Notes under the pieces: model-generated | Database searches by the model: none | The model's input: the letters and a program-made list of their open reading frames with translations, nothing else | Told to the model about the DNA's origin: nothing | From: Burkholderia cenocepacia | GTDB taxonomy: Bacteria; Pseudomonadota; Gammaproteobacteria; Burkholderiales; Burkholderiaceae | DNA length: 64,000 nucleotides | Direction: 5' to 3' | Assembly: GCF_900446215.1 (NCBI RefSeq) | Contig: NZ_UAQZ01000012.1 | Coordinates: 310,001-374,000, forward strand | Shown here: positions 49,961-62,200 of the stretch, piece by piece | Layout: the number at the start of each line of letters is the position of its first letter | Numbering within the stretch: position 1 is the first letter of the stretch | Position numbers and translations under genes: made by a program

Positions 49961-50146
49961 TGGGTGTCCCGGCACCTTTCAATACGTGCTTTCGCACAGT
50001 CCGGGATCCAGGCGGCACGAGCGTGCCCGCCGTCAACACGGGCCATCGCGCCCCCTTTCTCGTTGACACCCATGTGGAACCGGCTGCCCCACCCGCGAAG
50101 CCAGCAGGCTCATCGACAGGCGGCCCAAGACCATGCAAGTGCAATC

Positions 50147-51568
50147 ATGACGTCCAACAGCAAACCCCTGATCCAGGGAGAAGCGCGTTTCGAGCAAACG
50201 CAACTGAACATCGAAAAAGACAACTGGAACTGGTGCGATCCGGCCCGCTACGACGGCGAGCATCCGGCGAACTGGTACGAAGCGTCGCTGTCGCGCCATG
50301 AAAACAGCGCGCCGCTCGCGCATGACATCGTGTGCGACGTGCTCGTGATCGGCGCGGGCTTGCTCGGCGCGTCGGCCGCGCTGCATCTCGCGCAAGCGGG
50401 CGTCGACACGATCCTCGTCGACAAGCATCACGTCGGCTCGGCCGCGTCGGGCCGCAACGGCGGCCAGCTGACGCCCGGCCTCGCGCGCTGGGAAGCCGCC
50501 GACATGATCGACCACCTGGCGCACGACGACGCGAAGCGGCTGTGGCGCTTCGCGTCGGCCGAGTCGATGGACCTGATCGACGAGATCGGCGCGCGTTACG
50601 CGCTCGATCTCGACCGCAAGCGCGGCCACGTGACGGCGGCGGTTCACCCCGGCCACATGAGCGCGCTGCTCGACGGCGCGGATGCGCGCCGTCATCTCGG
50701 CGATGCGGGCGTGACGCTCGTCGGCCGCCATCAGCTGCACGACGAATACGTGCGCTCGGGGCTGTACCACGGCGCGGCGATCGACGCGATCGGCGGGCAG
50801 ATCCATCCGCTCGCGCTGGTGCGCGGCCTCGTGCACGGCTTCCAGCTGAACGGCGGCGCGCTGTACGAGGGCACCGAAGTGCTCGAGCTCGACGAGACGC
50901 CCGCGGGCGTCGTCGCGACGACGCCGGGCGGCACGATCACCGCGCGCCGCGGCGTCGTGCTCGCGCTGCACAACACGACGTTCCGGCTGCTGGACGACGG
51001 CGCGGCGACCACCGTGCCGTTCTTCACGTACGTGAGCGTGACGGCGCCGCTCGACGTCGACGTCGCGACGCTGATGCCGGCCGGGATGCCGGTGTACGAC
51101 ACGCAGTTCCAGATCGACTACTACCGGCCGGTACGCGGCAACCGGCTGCTGTTCGGCGGGCAGGGCACCGGCACCTGCTGGGCGCAGCCCGACGTCAACG
51201 CGTATCTGCTGACGCGGCTGAACACGGTGTTTCCGCAGCACGACGGCCGCTTCGCGCTCGACTACTGCTGGAGCGGCGTCAGCGACTTCACGCTGAACGG
51301 CGCCACCGACAGCCGCAAGACCGACGGCCGCGTGCCGATGTACATGGTGCAGGGCTGGAGCGGGCACGGCGTCGCGCAGACGGTGCGGATCGGCAAGGCG
51401 ATCTGCGACGATTTCGTCGGTCGCAACGACGATTTCTCGATGCTCACGGGCATCGACCATCGCGCGATTCCGCTTGGCCGGCAGTTGTCGCCGATCGCGA
51501 TTCCGGCCGCGAAGGCGGCGATGAGCGTGATGAGCGCGCTCAACCCGGGGCGGATGATTTCGTTCTGA
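50147..51568 (+). CDS. FAD-dependent amine oxidoreductase, PuuB-like
   Basis: A DAO-family flavoprotein of 473 residues. The dinucleotide motif is DVLVIGAGLLGASAALHLA at about 65-83; GSAASGRNGGQLTPGLARWE and GWSGHGVAQTVRIGKAICDD are close to gamma-glutamylputrescine oxidase (PuuB/OrdL). The substrate is probably a gamma-glutamylated or secondary amine, but no other puu gene is near. It is divergent from a TetR regulator whose operators overlap its promoter. A terminator follows. Confidence 0.85.
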   Translation: MTSNSKPLIQGEARFEQTQLNIEKDNWNWCDPARYDGEHPANWYEASLSRHENSAPLAHDIVCDVLVIGAGLLGASAALHLAQAGVDTILVDKHHVGSAASGRNGGQLTPGLARWEAADMIDHLAHDDAKRLWRFASAESMDLIDEIGARYALDLDRKRGHVTAAVHPGHMSALLDGADARRHLGDAGVTLVGRHQLHDEYVRSGLYHGAAIDAIGGQIHPLALVRGLVHGFQLNGGALYEGTEVLELDETPAGVVATTPGGTITARRGVVLALHNTTFRLLDDGAATTVPFFTYVSVTAPLDVDVATLMPAGMPVYDTQFQIDYYRPVRGNRLLFGGQGTGTCWAQPDVNAYLLTRLNTVFPQHDGRFALDYCWSGVSDFTLNGATDSRKTDGRVPMYMVQGWSGHGVAQTVRIGKAICDDFVGRNDDFSMLTGIDHRAIPLGRQLSPIAIPAAKAAMSVMSALNPGRMISF

Positions 51569-51581
51569 TCGTCCGACAAGC

Positions 51582-51618
51582 AAAAAGCCCGATGCGATTG
51601 CTCGCATCGGGCTTTTTT
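51582..51618. terminator. Bidirectional terminator between the oxidase and purB
   Basis: GCCCGATGCGA pairs with TCGCATCGGGC over a 4-base loop, flanked by AAAAA and TTTTTT; a very clear intrinsic terminator for both sides. Confidence 0.92.
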
Positions 51619-51634
51619 CGTCAGGCGGCGGCGC

Positions 51635-54430
<2,796 letters not shown>

Positions 54431-54527
54431 TCATGCAAGAAACGCATAATCGAATAAACAAACGGCATTGGATAAAAAAAACCGGTTTTTCGACAATGTG
54501 CGCAATCCGTTGAACGTTGGAGCATCC

Positions 54528-55814
54528 ATGTCTTCGCAACAGCAGTCCATCCCGTCCTACCTGCACGCCGACGATCTCGGCCCGTGGGGCAACTACCTTC
54601 AGCAGGTCGATCGCGTCGCGCCGTACCTCGGTTCGCTGTCGCGCTGGCTCGAAACGCTGAAGCGCCCGAAGCGCATCCTGATCGTCGACTGCCCGATCGA
54701 GCTCGACAACGGCACCGTCGCGCACTTCGAAGGCTATCGCGTGCAGCACAACGTGTCGCGCGGCCCGGGCAAGGGCGGCGTGCGCTACCACCAGGACGTG
54801 ACGCTGTCGGAAGTGATGGCGCTGTCGGCATGGATGTCGGTGAAGAACGCGGCCGTGAACGTGCCGTACGGCGGTGCGAAGGGCGGCATCCGCGTCGACC
54901 CGCGCAAGCTGTCGCGTGGTGAGCTCGAGCGCGTGACGCGCCGCTACACCAGCGAAATCGGCATCATCATCGGGCCGAACACCGACATTCCGGCACCGGA
55001 CGTCAACACCAACGAACAGGTGATGGCGTGGATGATGGACACGTACTCGATGAACCAGGGCCAGACGTCGACCGGCGTCGTGACCGGCAAGCCGATCTCG
55101 CTCGGCGGTTCGCTCGGCCGCAAGGAAGCCACGGGCCGCGGCGTGTTCGTCGTCGGCTCGGAAGCGGCGAAGAAGAAGGGCCTCGAGATCGAAGGCGCGC
55201 GCATCGCGGTGCAGGGCTTCGGCAACGTCGGCGGCATCGCGGCGAAGCTGTTCCAGGAAGCGGGTGCGAAGGTGATCGCGGTGCAGGATCACACGGGCAC
55301 GATCTACCAGCCGGCCGGCCTCGATTCGAACAAGCTGCTCGACCACGTCGCACGCACGGGCGGCGTCGCGGGCTTCGAAGGCGCCGAGCCGATGCCGAAC
55401 GACGAGTTCTGGACGGTCGAGACCGACATCCTGATCCCGGCGGCACTGGAAAACCAGATCACCGAGAAGAACGCAGCGAAGATCCGCACGAAGATCATCG
55501 TCGAAGGCGCGAACGGCCCGACGACGACGGCGGCGGACGACATCCTGAGCGCGAACGGCGTGCTGGTGATCCCCGACGTGATCGCGAACGCGGGCGGCGT
55601 GACCGTGTCGTACTTCGAGTGGGTGCAGGATTTCTCGAGCTTCTTCTGGACGGAAGACGAGATCAACCATCGTCTCGAGCGCGTGATGCGCGAAGCGTTC
55701 GCCGGCGTGTGGGCGGTCGCGGAAGAGCACAAGGTGACGGTGCGTACGGCGGCGTTCATCGTCGCGTGCAAGCGCATCCTGATGGCGCGCGAAATGCGCG
55801 GCCTCTACCCCTGA
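54528..55814 (+). CDS. gdhA: Glutamate dehydrogenase
   Basis: A Glu/Leu/Phe/Val dehydrogenase of 428 residues that converts glutamate to 2-oxoglutarate and ammonia. [34 protein letters not shown] with the catalytic Lys, and [16 protein letters not shown] for the cofactor are present. The length is that of the hexameric NAD-linked or dual-cofactor type. The ATG at 54528 fits the family; the frame is open from a TTG at 54468. It precedes the glutamate importer genes, suggesting a catabolic role. Confidence 0.94.
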   Translation: MSSQQQSIPSYLHADDLGPWGNYLQQVDRVAPYLGSLSRWLETLKRPKRILIVDCPIELDNGTVAHFEGYRVQHNVSRGPGKGGVRYHQDVTLSEVMALSAWMSVKNAAVNVPYGGAKGGIRVDPRKLSRGELERVTRRYTSEIGIIIGPNTDIPAPDVNTNEQVMAWMMDTYSMNQGQTSTGVVTGKPISLGGSLGRKEATGRGVFVVGSEAAKKKGLEIEGARIAVQGFGNVGGIAAKLFQEAGAKVIAVQDHTGTIYQPAGLDSNKLLDHVARTGGVAGFEGAEPMPNDEFWTVETDILIPAALENQITEKNAAKIRTKIIVEGANGPTTTAADDILSANGVLVIPDVIANAGGVTVSYFEWVQDFSSFFWTEDEINHRLERVMREAFAGVWAVAEEHKVTVRTAAFIVACKRILMAREMRGLYP

Positions 55815-55853
55815 TCGGGCGTCCCTGACCGGGCGTCCCTAACCGGGCGTCCC
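55812..55853 (+). repeat. Three 14-bp tandem repeats starting at the gdhA stop codon
   Basis: TGATCGGGCGTCCC, TGACCGGGCGTCCC and TAACCGGGCGTCCC follow each other directly. The first three bases of each unit are a stop triplet; with a 14-base period these stops fall in all three forward frames. Confidence 0.9.
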
Positions 55854-55912
55854 TGATCGTCGACTATGATCGATTCATGACGCAATCCACCCGATTGCGG
55901 ATATGAACCCTC

Positions 55913-55942
55913 GCGGGCGGTGCCGGATCCGGCATCGCCCGC
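55913..55942. other. 30-bp near-perfect palindrome between gdhA and gltI
   Basis: GCGGGCGGTGCCGGA and TCCGGCATCGCCCGC match as inverted arms with one mismatch and no spacer. It could be a transcript-end hairpin for gdhA or a binding site for control of gltIJKL; no T-run follows. Confidence 0.55.
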
Positions 55943-56075
55943 GCGCGCATTCGGAGCGCCCGAAGTCTGGAGGAAGGCTTCGCACAGGGCGATTCGTAGT
56001 GCGGTAAACAACCAGTACTTTCAAAAATATTACTTTGATACACTGGCGCGGGTTTTAGCCAAGGAGATGACCAAA

Positions 56076-56969
56076 ATGAAATTCCACAAGGCAGTCCTGA
56101 CGGTCGCGGCGCTTTGCGCGTTCGCAAGCGGCGCGCATGCTCAGGAGACGGGCACGCTGAAGAAGATCAAGGACACGGGCGTGATCGCGCTGGGCCACCG
56201 CGAATCGTCGATTCCGTTCTCCTATTACGACCAGAACCAGCAGGTGGTCGGCTATTCGCGCGAGTTCCAGCTGAAGGTGGTCGACGCGGTGAAGAAGAAG
56301 CTGAACCTGCCGAACCTGCAGGTGAAGAACATCCCCGTCACGTCGCAGAACCGTATTCCGCTGGTGCAGAACGGCACGGTCGACATCGAGTGCGGCTCGA
56401 CGACCAACAACCTCGAGCGCCAGCAGCAGGCTGCGTTCTCCGACACGATCTTCGTGATCGGCACGCGCCTGATGACGAAGAAGGATTCGGGCGTCAAGGA
56501 TTTCGCCGACCTGAAGGGCAAGACGGTCGTGACGACGGCCGGCACGACGTCGGAGCGCCTGCTGCGCAAGATGAACAACGACAAGCAGCTCGGCATGAAC
56601 ATCATCAGCGCGAAGGATCACGGCGATTCGTTCAACACGCTGGAATCGGGCCGCGCGGTCGCATTCATGATGGATGACGCGCTGCTCGCGGGCGAGCGCG
56701 CGAAGGCGAAGCAGCCGGGCGAATGGGTGATCGTCGGCACGCCGCAATCGGAAGAGGCTTACGGCTGCATGATGCGCAAGGGCGACGCCGACTTCAAGAA
56801 GGTCGTCGACGACGCGATCTCGCAAGTCGAGAAGTCGGGCGAAGCCGCGAAGATCTACGCGAAGTGGTTCGAGAACCCGATCCCGCCGAAGGGGCTGAAC
56901 CTGAACTTCCCGCTGTCCGATTCGATGAAGAAGCTGTACGCGAACCCGAACGACAAGGCGCTCGACTGA
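56076..56969 (+). CDS. gltI: Glutamate/aspartate ABC transporter, periplasmic binding protein
   Basis: A protein of 297 residues with a signal peptide ending near AHAQ (about 23). LKKIKDTGVIALGHRESSIPFSYY starts the mature domain, and VDIECGSTTNNLERQQQAAFSD is close to GltI of E. coli. It binds glutamate and aspartate. AAGGAG (56061-56066) favours the ATG at 56076 over the in-frame ATG at 56067, which touches it. A terminator-like hairpin separates it from gltJ. An AT-rich segment at 56001-56045 probably contains the promoter. Confidence 0.94.
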   Translation: MKFHKAVLTVAALCAFASGAHAQETGTLKKIKDTGVIALGHRESSIPFSYYDQNQQVVGYSREFQLKVVDAVKKKLNLPNLQVKNIPVTSQNRIPLVQNGTVDIECGSTTNNLERQQQAAFSDTIFVIGTRLMTKKDSGVKDFADLKGKTVVTTAGTTSERLLRKMNNDKQLGMNIISAKDHGDSFNTLESGRAVAFMMDDALLAGERAKAKQPGEWVIVGTPQSEEAYGCMMRKGDADFKKVVDDAISQVEKSGEAAKIYAKWFENPIPPKGLNLNFPLSDSMKKLYANPNDKALD

Positions 56970-57003
56970 CCACACGGCCGTTGATGCAGAAATGACGCTA
57001 CTG

Positions 57004-57038
57004 AAACGGAAGAGGCGCTGCTTCTTCCGTTTCTTTTT
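57004..57038 (+). terminator. Attenuating hairpin between gltI and gltJ
   Basis: AAACGGAAGA (57004-57013) pairs perfectly with TCTTCCGTTT (57023-57032), followed by CTTTTT. It has the form of an intrinsic terminator inside the operon and would lower permease and ATPase expression relative to the binding protein. Confidence 0.7.
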
Positions 57039-57053
57039 GCTGGAGTCTTGCCC

Positions 57054-57794
57054 ATGTCTTACCACTGGAACTGGGGCATCTTTCTGAGCCCCGTGTCGAC
57101 CGGCGAGCCGACGACTTATTTCGGATGGCTGATGTCCGGCTTCTGGGTGACGATCGAAGTGTCGCTCGTCGCCTGGGTCATCGCGCTGATCGTCGGGTCG
57201 CTGTTCGGCGTGCTGCGCACCGTGCCGAACAAATGGCTGTCCGCGATCGGTACCGTGTACGTGTCGATCTTCCGGAACATTCCGCTGATCGTGCAGTTCT
57301 TCGTCTGGTATCTCGTGATACCCGAGTTGCTGCCTGCGTCGATCGGCACCTGGATCAAGCAGTTGCCGCCGACCACGCAGTTCTTTACCGCGTCGATCGT
57401 CTGTCTCGGCCTGTTCACGGGCGCGCGCGTGTGCGAACAGGTGCGTTCGGGGATCAACGCGCTGCCGAAGGGCCAGCGCGCGGCCGGCCTCGCGATGGGT
57501 TTCACGCAATGGCAGACGTATCGCTACGTGCTGCTGCCCGTGGCATACCGGATCATCGTGCCGCCGCTCACGTCGGAATTCCTGAACATCTTCAAGAATT
57601 CCGCCGTCGCGTCGACGATCGGTCTGCTCGACCTGTCCGCGCAGGCGCGCCAGCTCGTCGACTACACCGCGCAGACCTACGAGTCGTTCATCGCGGTCAC
57701 GCTCGCCTACGTGCTGATCAACCTCGTCGTGATGGCGTTCATGCGCTGGATCGAAGGCCGTACGCGGCTGCCCGGCTATATCGGAGGCAAGTGA
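57054..57794 (+). CDS. gltJ: Glutamate/aspartate ABC transporter, permease
   Basis: An inner-membrane permease of 246 residues with about five hydrophobic segments. The polar-amino-acid permease loop reads [20 protein letters not shown], with the EAA-type helix-turn-helix, followed by [29 protein letters not shown] at the start is typical of GltJ. The ATG at 57054 was taken (the frame is open from a TTG at 57048). Its stop shares one base with the gltK start (TGATG). Confidence 0.93.
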   Translation: MSYHWNWGIFLSPVSTGEPTTYFGWLMSGFWVTIEVSLVAWVIALIVGSLFGVLRTVPNKWLSAIGTVYVSIFRNIPLIVQFFVWYLVIPELLPASIGTWIKQLPPTTQFFTASIVCLGLFTGARVCEQVRSGINALPKGQRAAGLAMGFTQWQTYRYVLLPVAYRIIVPPLTSEFLNIFKNSAVASTIGLLDLSAQARQLVDYTAQTYESFIAVTLAYVLINLVVMAFMRWIEGRTRLPGYIGGK

Positions 57795-58471
57795 TGCATC
57801 AGTTCGACTGGAGTAGTATTCCCGGCGCGCTGCCGACGCTGTGGTCGGGGGCGGTCGTCACGTTCAAGATCACGCTGATCGCGATCGTGGTCGGGATCGT
57901 CTGGGGCACGCTGCTGGCGCTGCTGCGGCTGTCCGGCGTCAAGCCGCTCGCATGGTTCGCGAAGGCGTACGTGACGGTGTTCCGCTCGATCCCGCTCGTG
58001 ATGGTGCTGCTGTGGTTCTTCCTGATCGTGCCGCAGGTGCTGCAGGGCGTGCTCGGGCTGTCGCCGACGATCGACATCCGCCTTGCCTCGGCGATGGTCG
58101 CGTTCTCGTTGTTCGAAGCCGCGTATTATTCCGAGATCATCCGCGCCGGCATCCAGGCGGTGCCGCGCGGGCAGGTGAATGCCGCGTTCGCGCTCGGCAT
58201 GAACTACGCGCAGGCGATGCGCCTCGTGATCCTGCCGCAGGCGTTCCGCGCGATGGTGCCGCTGCTACTCACGCAGGCGATCGTCCTGTTCCAGGATACG
58301 TCGCTCGTGTACGTGATCAGTCTCGCGGACTTCTTCCGCACGGCCGCCAACATCGGCGATCGCGACGGCACGACCGTCGAGATGGTCCTGTTCGCCGGCG
58401 CATGCTATTTCGTGATTTGCTCGTTGGCGTCTGCTCTCGTCAAGGGTCTCCAGAAAAAGGTCACAAGATGA
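57794..58471 (+). CDS. gltK: Glutamate/aspartate ABC transporter, permease
   Basis: The second permease, 225 residues, with about five hydrophobic segments and the conserved loop [20 protein letters not shown] followed by [19 protein letters not shown]. It pairs with GltJ. Its stop overlaps the gltL start (ATGA), so translation of the ATPase gene is coupled to it. Confidence 0.93.
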   Translation: MHQFDWSSIPGALPTLWSGAVVTFKITLIAIVVGIVWGTLLALLRLSGVKPLAWFAKAYVTVFRSIPLVMVLLWFFLIVPQVLQGVLGLSPTIDIRLASAMVAFSLFEAAYYSEIIRAGIQAVPRGQVNAAFALGMNYAQAMRLVILPQAFRAMVPLLLTQAIVLFQDTSLVYVISLADFFRTAANIGDRDGTTVEMVLFAGACYFVICSLASALVKGLQKKVTR

Positions 58472-59191
58472 TTTCCATCAAGAACGTTTCGAAGTGGTAC
58501 GGCCAGTTTCAGGTCCTCACCGAATGCACGACCGAGGTCAAGAAAGGCGAGGTGGTCGTCGTGTGCGGGCCGTCGGGCTCGGGCAAGTCGACGCTGATCA
58601 AGACCGTGAACGGCCTGGAGCCGTTCCAGCAGGGCGAGATCCTCGTGAACGGCCAGTCGGTCGGCGACAAGAAGACGAACCTGTCGAAGCTGCGCTCGAA
58701 GGTCGGGATGGTGTTCCAGCATTTCGAGCTGTTCCCGCACCTGTCGATCACCGAGAACCTGACGCTCGCGCAGATCAAGGTGCTCGGCCGCGGCAAGGAC
58801 GAAGCGGCGGAGAAGGGCATGAAGCTGCTCGATCGCGTCGGCCTGAAGGCGCATGCGCACAAGTATCCGGGCCAGTTGTCGGGCGGCCAGCAGCAGCGTG
58901 TCGCGATCGCGCGCGCTGTCGATGGACCCGATCGCGATGCTGTTCGACGAGCCGACGTCCGCGCTCGATCCCGAGATGATCAACGAAGTGCTCGACGTGA
59001 TGGTCGAACTCGCGCAGGAAGGGATGACGATGATGGTCGTCACGCACGAGATGGGCTTCGCGAAGAAGGTCGCGCATCGCGTGATCTTCATGGACAAGGG
59101 CGCGATCGTCGAGGACGACCGCAAGGATGATTTCTTCTCGAATCCGAAATCGGAACGCGCGAAGGACTTCCTCGCGAAGATCCTGCACTGA
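58468..59191 (+). pseudogene. gltL: Glutamate/aspartate ABC transporter ATPase, frameshifted
   Basis: The first 150 codons are normal: Walker A GPSGSGKST at about 34-42, the Q-loop VFQHFELFPH, and signature [14 protein letters not shown]. In a CGCGCGCGC run at 58908-58916 two bases appear to be missing relative to the family sequence ARALSMDP; the frame then reads VDGPDRDA and ends at 59130 (220 codons). Walker [15 protein letters not shown], and the switch [11 protein letters not shown] continue in another frame to the stop at 59189-59191. With two bases restored the protein would be 241 residues, the family length. It is either a real mutation that inactivates the importer or a sequencing/assembly error; everything after the shift is well conserved, so the break is recent or artificial. 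Confidence 0.88.
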
Positions 59192-59225
59192 TGAGCGTTC
59201 GCGCGTTTTGGCGCGCGACCATGCG

Positions 59226-59261
59226 AAAACCGCCCGGCAGGCAGCCGGGCGGTTTTTTTTC
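59226..59261. terminator. Bidirectional terminator between gltL and the autotransporter
   Basis: ACCGCCCGGC pairs with GCCGGGCGGT over a 5-base loop, flanked by AAAA and TTTTTTTT; it serves both convergent genes. Confidence 0.9.
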
Positions 59262-59276
59262 GTCCGCCGCCGGGCG

Positions 59277-62200
59277 TTACCAGCTGTACCGGTAGCCGAC
59301 CTGCCCGACGATCCCGCGCCGGTAGTCACCGCCGATGTTGCGCGCGATCTTCGCGTTCGCGTACAGCTCGCCCGACTTGCCGAAGCCGGCGGTCACGCCG
59401 ACGCCGAGCTCGTACCAGGTGCGCCCGAGATGCGTGGCGAACGGCGTGCCGCCGACGACGGTCTGCCCCGGCGACAGGAAGTCGTGCAGCACGTCGGCCG
59501 TGAAGTACGGCGTCGCGGCGCCGCCGCCCGCGTCCGACTGGAGGTTCGGCCGGAAGATGCGCACGCCGACGCGGCCGCGCAGCGCATTCGTCGTCGTGCC
59601 CGATACGGCCGACACGTTGTCGTTGAACCCGTTCAGCTTCAGGTATTGATACATCAGCTGCGCCTGCGGCTCGATCGCAACGGGGAACGTGCCGATCGCG
59701 AACGGCTTGCCGACTTCCTGCGACAGCGCGACGCCGAAGCCGTTCTGCGACGCTTCGTTGCCGTAGCTGTCGCGATAGCGGTTGCCGTAGTGCGTGACCT
59801 GCCCGACGCTGTCGAAGTAGGTGCCGTCGGACAGGTAGCGGGTCCAGTAGCCGCCGACGCTCTGTGCATGCATCTCGACCGAGCCCGTCGACGTCGACAG
59901 GTTCGGCGAGCCGGCGCGCGCCATGTCGCTGAAGCTCGCGTTCGACACGCCGATGCTGGCCGTCACGCCCGCATGCGTGCTGCCGGCGCCGCCCGGTGCC
60001 TGGTCGAGCGTCCAGTCCTTGCCGAACTGCGCGAAGAACGTGCGTTCGTCGGCCGAGAAGCGACCCGCGTTCGCATCGAGACTCTGGCCGCCGATGCGCC
60101 CCCACACGCCGTCGCGATTGCCGGGCTGTTGCTTCTCGACGTTGTAGAGGTCGCCGACGCGCTCGTGCAGCCTGCCGAGCGTCGAGAAGCCGTAGTCGGC
60201 GTTCAGCAGCGGCGTCATCGCGTAGCCGGAGACGCCCGGACGATACGCGAGCGCGCCGCCGTTGCCGTTGCCATTCCCGTTGCTGCCGCCGTCGCCGCCG
60301 CCGGACGGGTGGATCGGGTCGACCGGGTCGGTCGGGTCGAGCTGCGAACGCAGGTACCAGCCGTTCGCATCGCCTTGCCCGCCGCGATAGAGCCGGTATT
60401 CGTACGCGCCGGCCTGTACCGGGCCGGCGAGATGGAACGCCGACGCGGTGGTCGTGCCGCCGTTGGCCGTGACGACCACGGCAATCCCGTCGCCGGTCGT
60501 CTGCGCGCCGGCGCCGGCCGTGTTGGCGATCTTCAGGCCGGTCGTGCCGGTCGCCGCGCCGCCGTTCACGATCAGCCGGTCGGTCGGCGATGCGTCGGCG
60601 CCGAGATACGTGTTCAGCGCGATCGTGCCGCCGTTGCCGACGTAGCCGCCGGTCGTCAGCGTCTTGTAGCTGCCCGTCAGCGTCGGCGAGCCGGTCGGCG
60701 CGGCGAACGCGACGAGGCCCGCGTTGGTCAGGCTGCTCAGCACCGAGCTGCCCGTCATGCGCCACGTGCTCGTGCCGTCGACGGTCAGCGCGACCGGGTC
60801 GATCTTGCCGGTCAGCGTGGTGCCGTTCGCGAGGAACACGTTGCCGGTGCTCGACGCGTCCGACACGATGTCGCCCGCGAGGTTGACCGCCGATGCGCTG
60901 AACGTGACGTTGCTGCCGTTCGCGAGATTCAGCAGCGTGCCGTTGCCGGCCGTCACGACCGTGCCGTTGCGCACCGCGATGTCGGCCGTGCCGCCGCGCG
61001 CGGCGAAGGCCGGCCCGGTGGCGGACGTCACGCTGCCGCCGTCGATGAGCACCGAGCTGGTCGCGCCGTTCGCGAGCGTGTCCGACGTCAGCACGCCGGC
61101 CGTCGCGCCCGTGAGCGCCGTGCCGGTCAACGCGAGCACGCCGCCGCTGTTCGCGGTGGCGCCGCTGCCGGCCGCGCTGGCGAGCGACGAACCCGTATCG
61201 GCGATGCGGCCGCCGTTTTGCGCGACGATGCCGTCGGCCGCGTTGCCCGACGCGGTGACTTTCGCGCCCGACAGCAGGGCTGTCGCGCCACCGTCCATGA
61301 TGATCGCATGCGCGTTCGCGCCGGTCGTCGCGATGGTCGTCCCGTTGGCCGTGAGCGTGGAGTCGGCGCCTGACACGGACACGCCGCGCGCATCGGCCCC
61401 CGCCGTGCGGACGACCGTGGCCGCATCGGTCGCGATACGCGCGCCGGCGCCGGTCGATGTGAGGCCGTCGGCGCCGTTGCCGGTCGTGGCGACCTGCGTG
61501 CCGGACAGCGCGATCGTTGCATTCGCACCGAGGTTGCGGACCCCGCTGCCCGAGCCGCCGACCGCGATCGACGTCGCGCCGGCCGCGATGCCGCCGCCCG
61601 TGACGGTCGAGTCGATCAGCACGCCGTCGGCGTTGCCGTTCGCGATGACGGTGCCGGCGCCCGACAACGCGACCGATGCGCCGGCCCCCGTCAGACGCAC
61701 GCCCGCGACACCGTCGTCGGCTTCGATCGAACCCGCATTGGCGAGCGTGGCCGACGCACCCTGCACGAGCGCGCCGGTGCCGTTGGTCACGCGGATCGTC
61801 GACGCGTTGTTCACCGTGCCGAGCGTGCCGGCCACGACGCCCGTCGAGCCGGCGCCGGTCAGCAGCACCGTGCTGCGGTTCTCGAGCGTGCCGAGATTCT
61901 GCGCGATGAAGCCGGTCACGCCGGCGGTCGACGACGTGACGGCCGCGTGGTTGGTCAGCGTCGTCGCGACCGGCGCGCCGGCATTCGCGCCGGCGAGGTC
62001 GTGCGCCTGCCCGTCGACGACGCCCGCCGTCGCGCCGGCCGCGTTCAGGTTGATCGTCGCGCCGGCGTCGATCGTGCCCTTCGCGCCGCCTTCGACCGCG
62101 ATCGCGATGCCGTTCGCGCCGTTGACGTCGTAGACCGCGTTGCCGGTCGACAGCGTGGTGCCGGCGTCGGTTGCGAGTACGCCGCGCGAGCGCTGGCCGT

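Noticed and set aside
58900-58930. Programmed ribosomal frameshifting to make full-length GltL
   Set aside because: The shift site is a CG run without a slippery heptamer, downstream pseudoknot or internal Shine-Dalgarno, and GltL homologues are made from a single frame.
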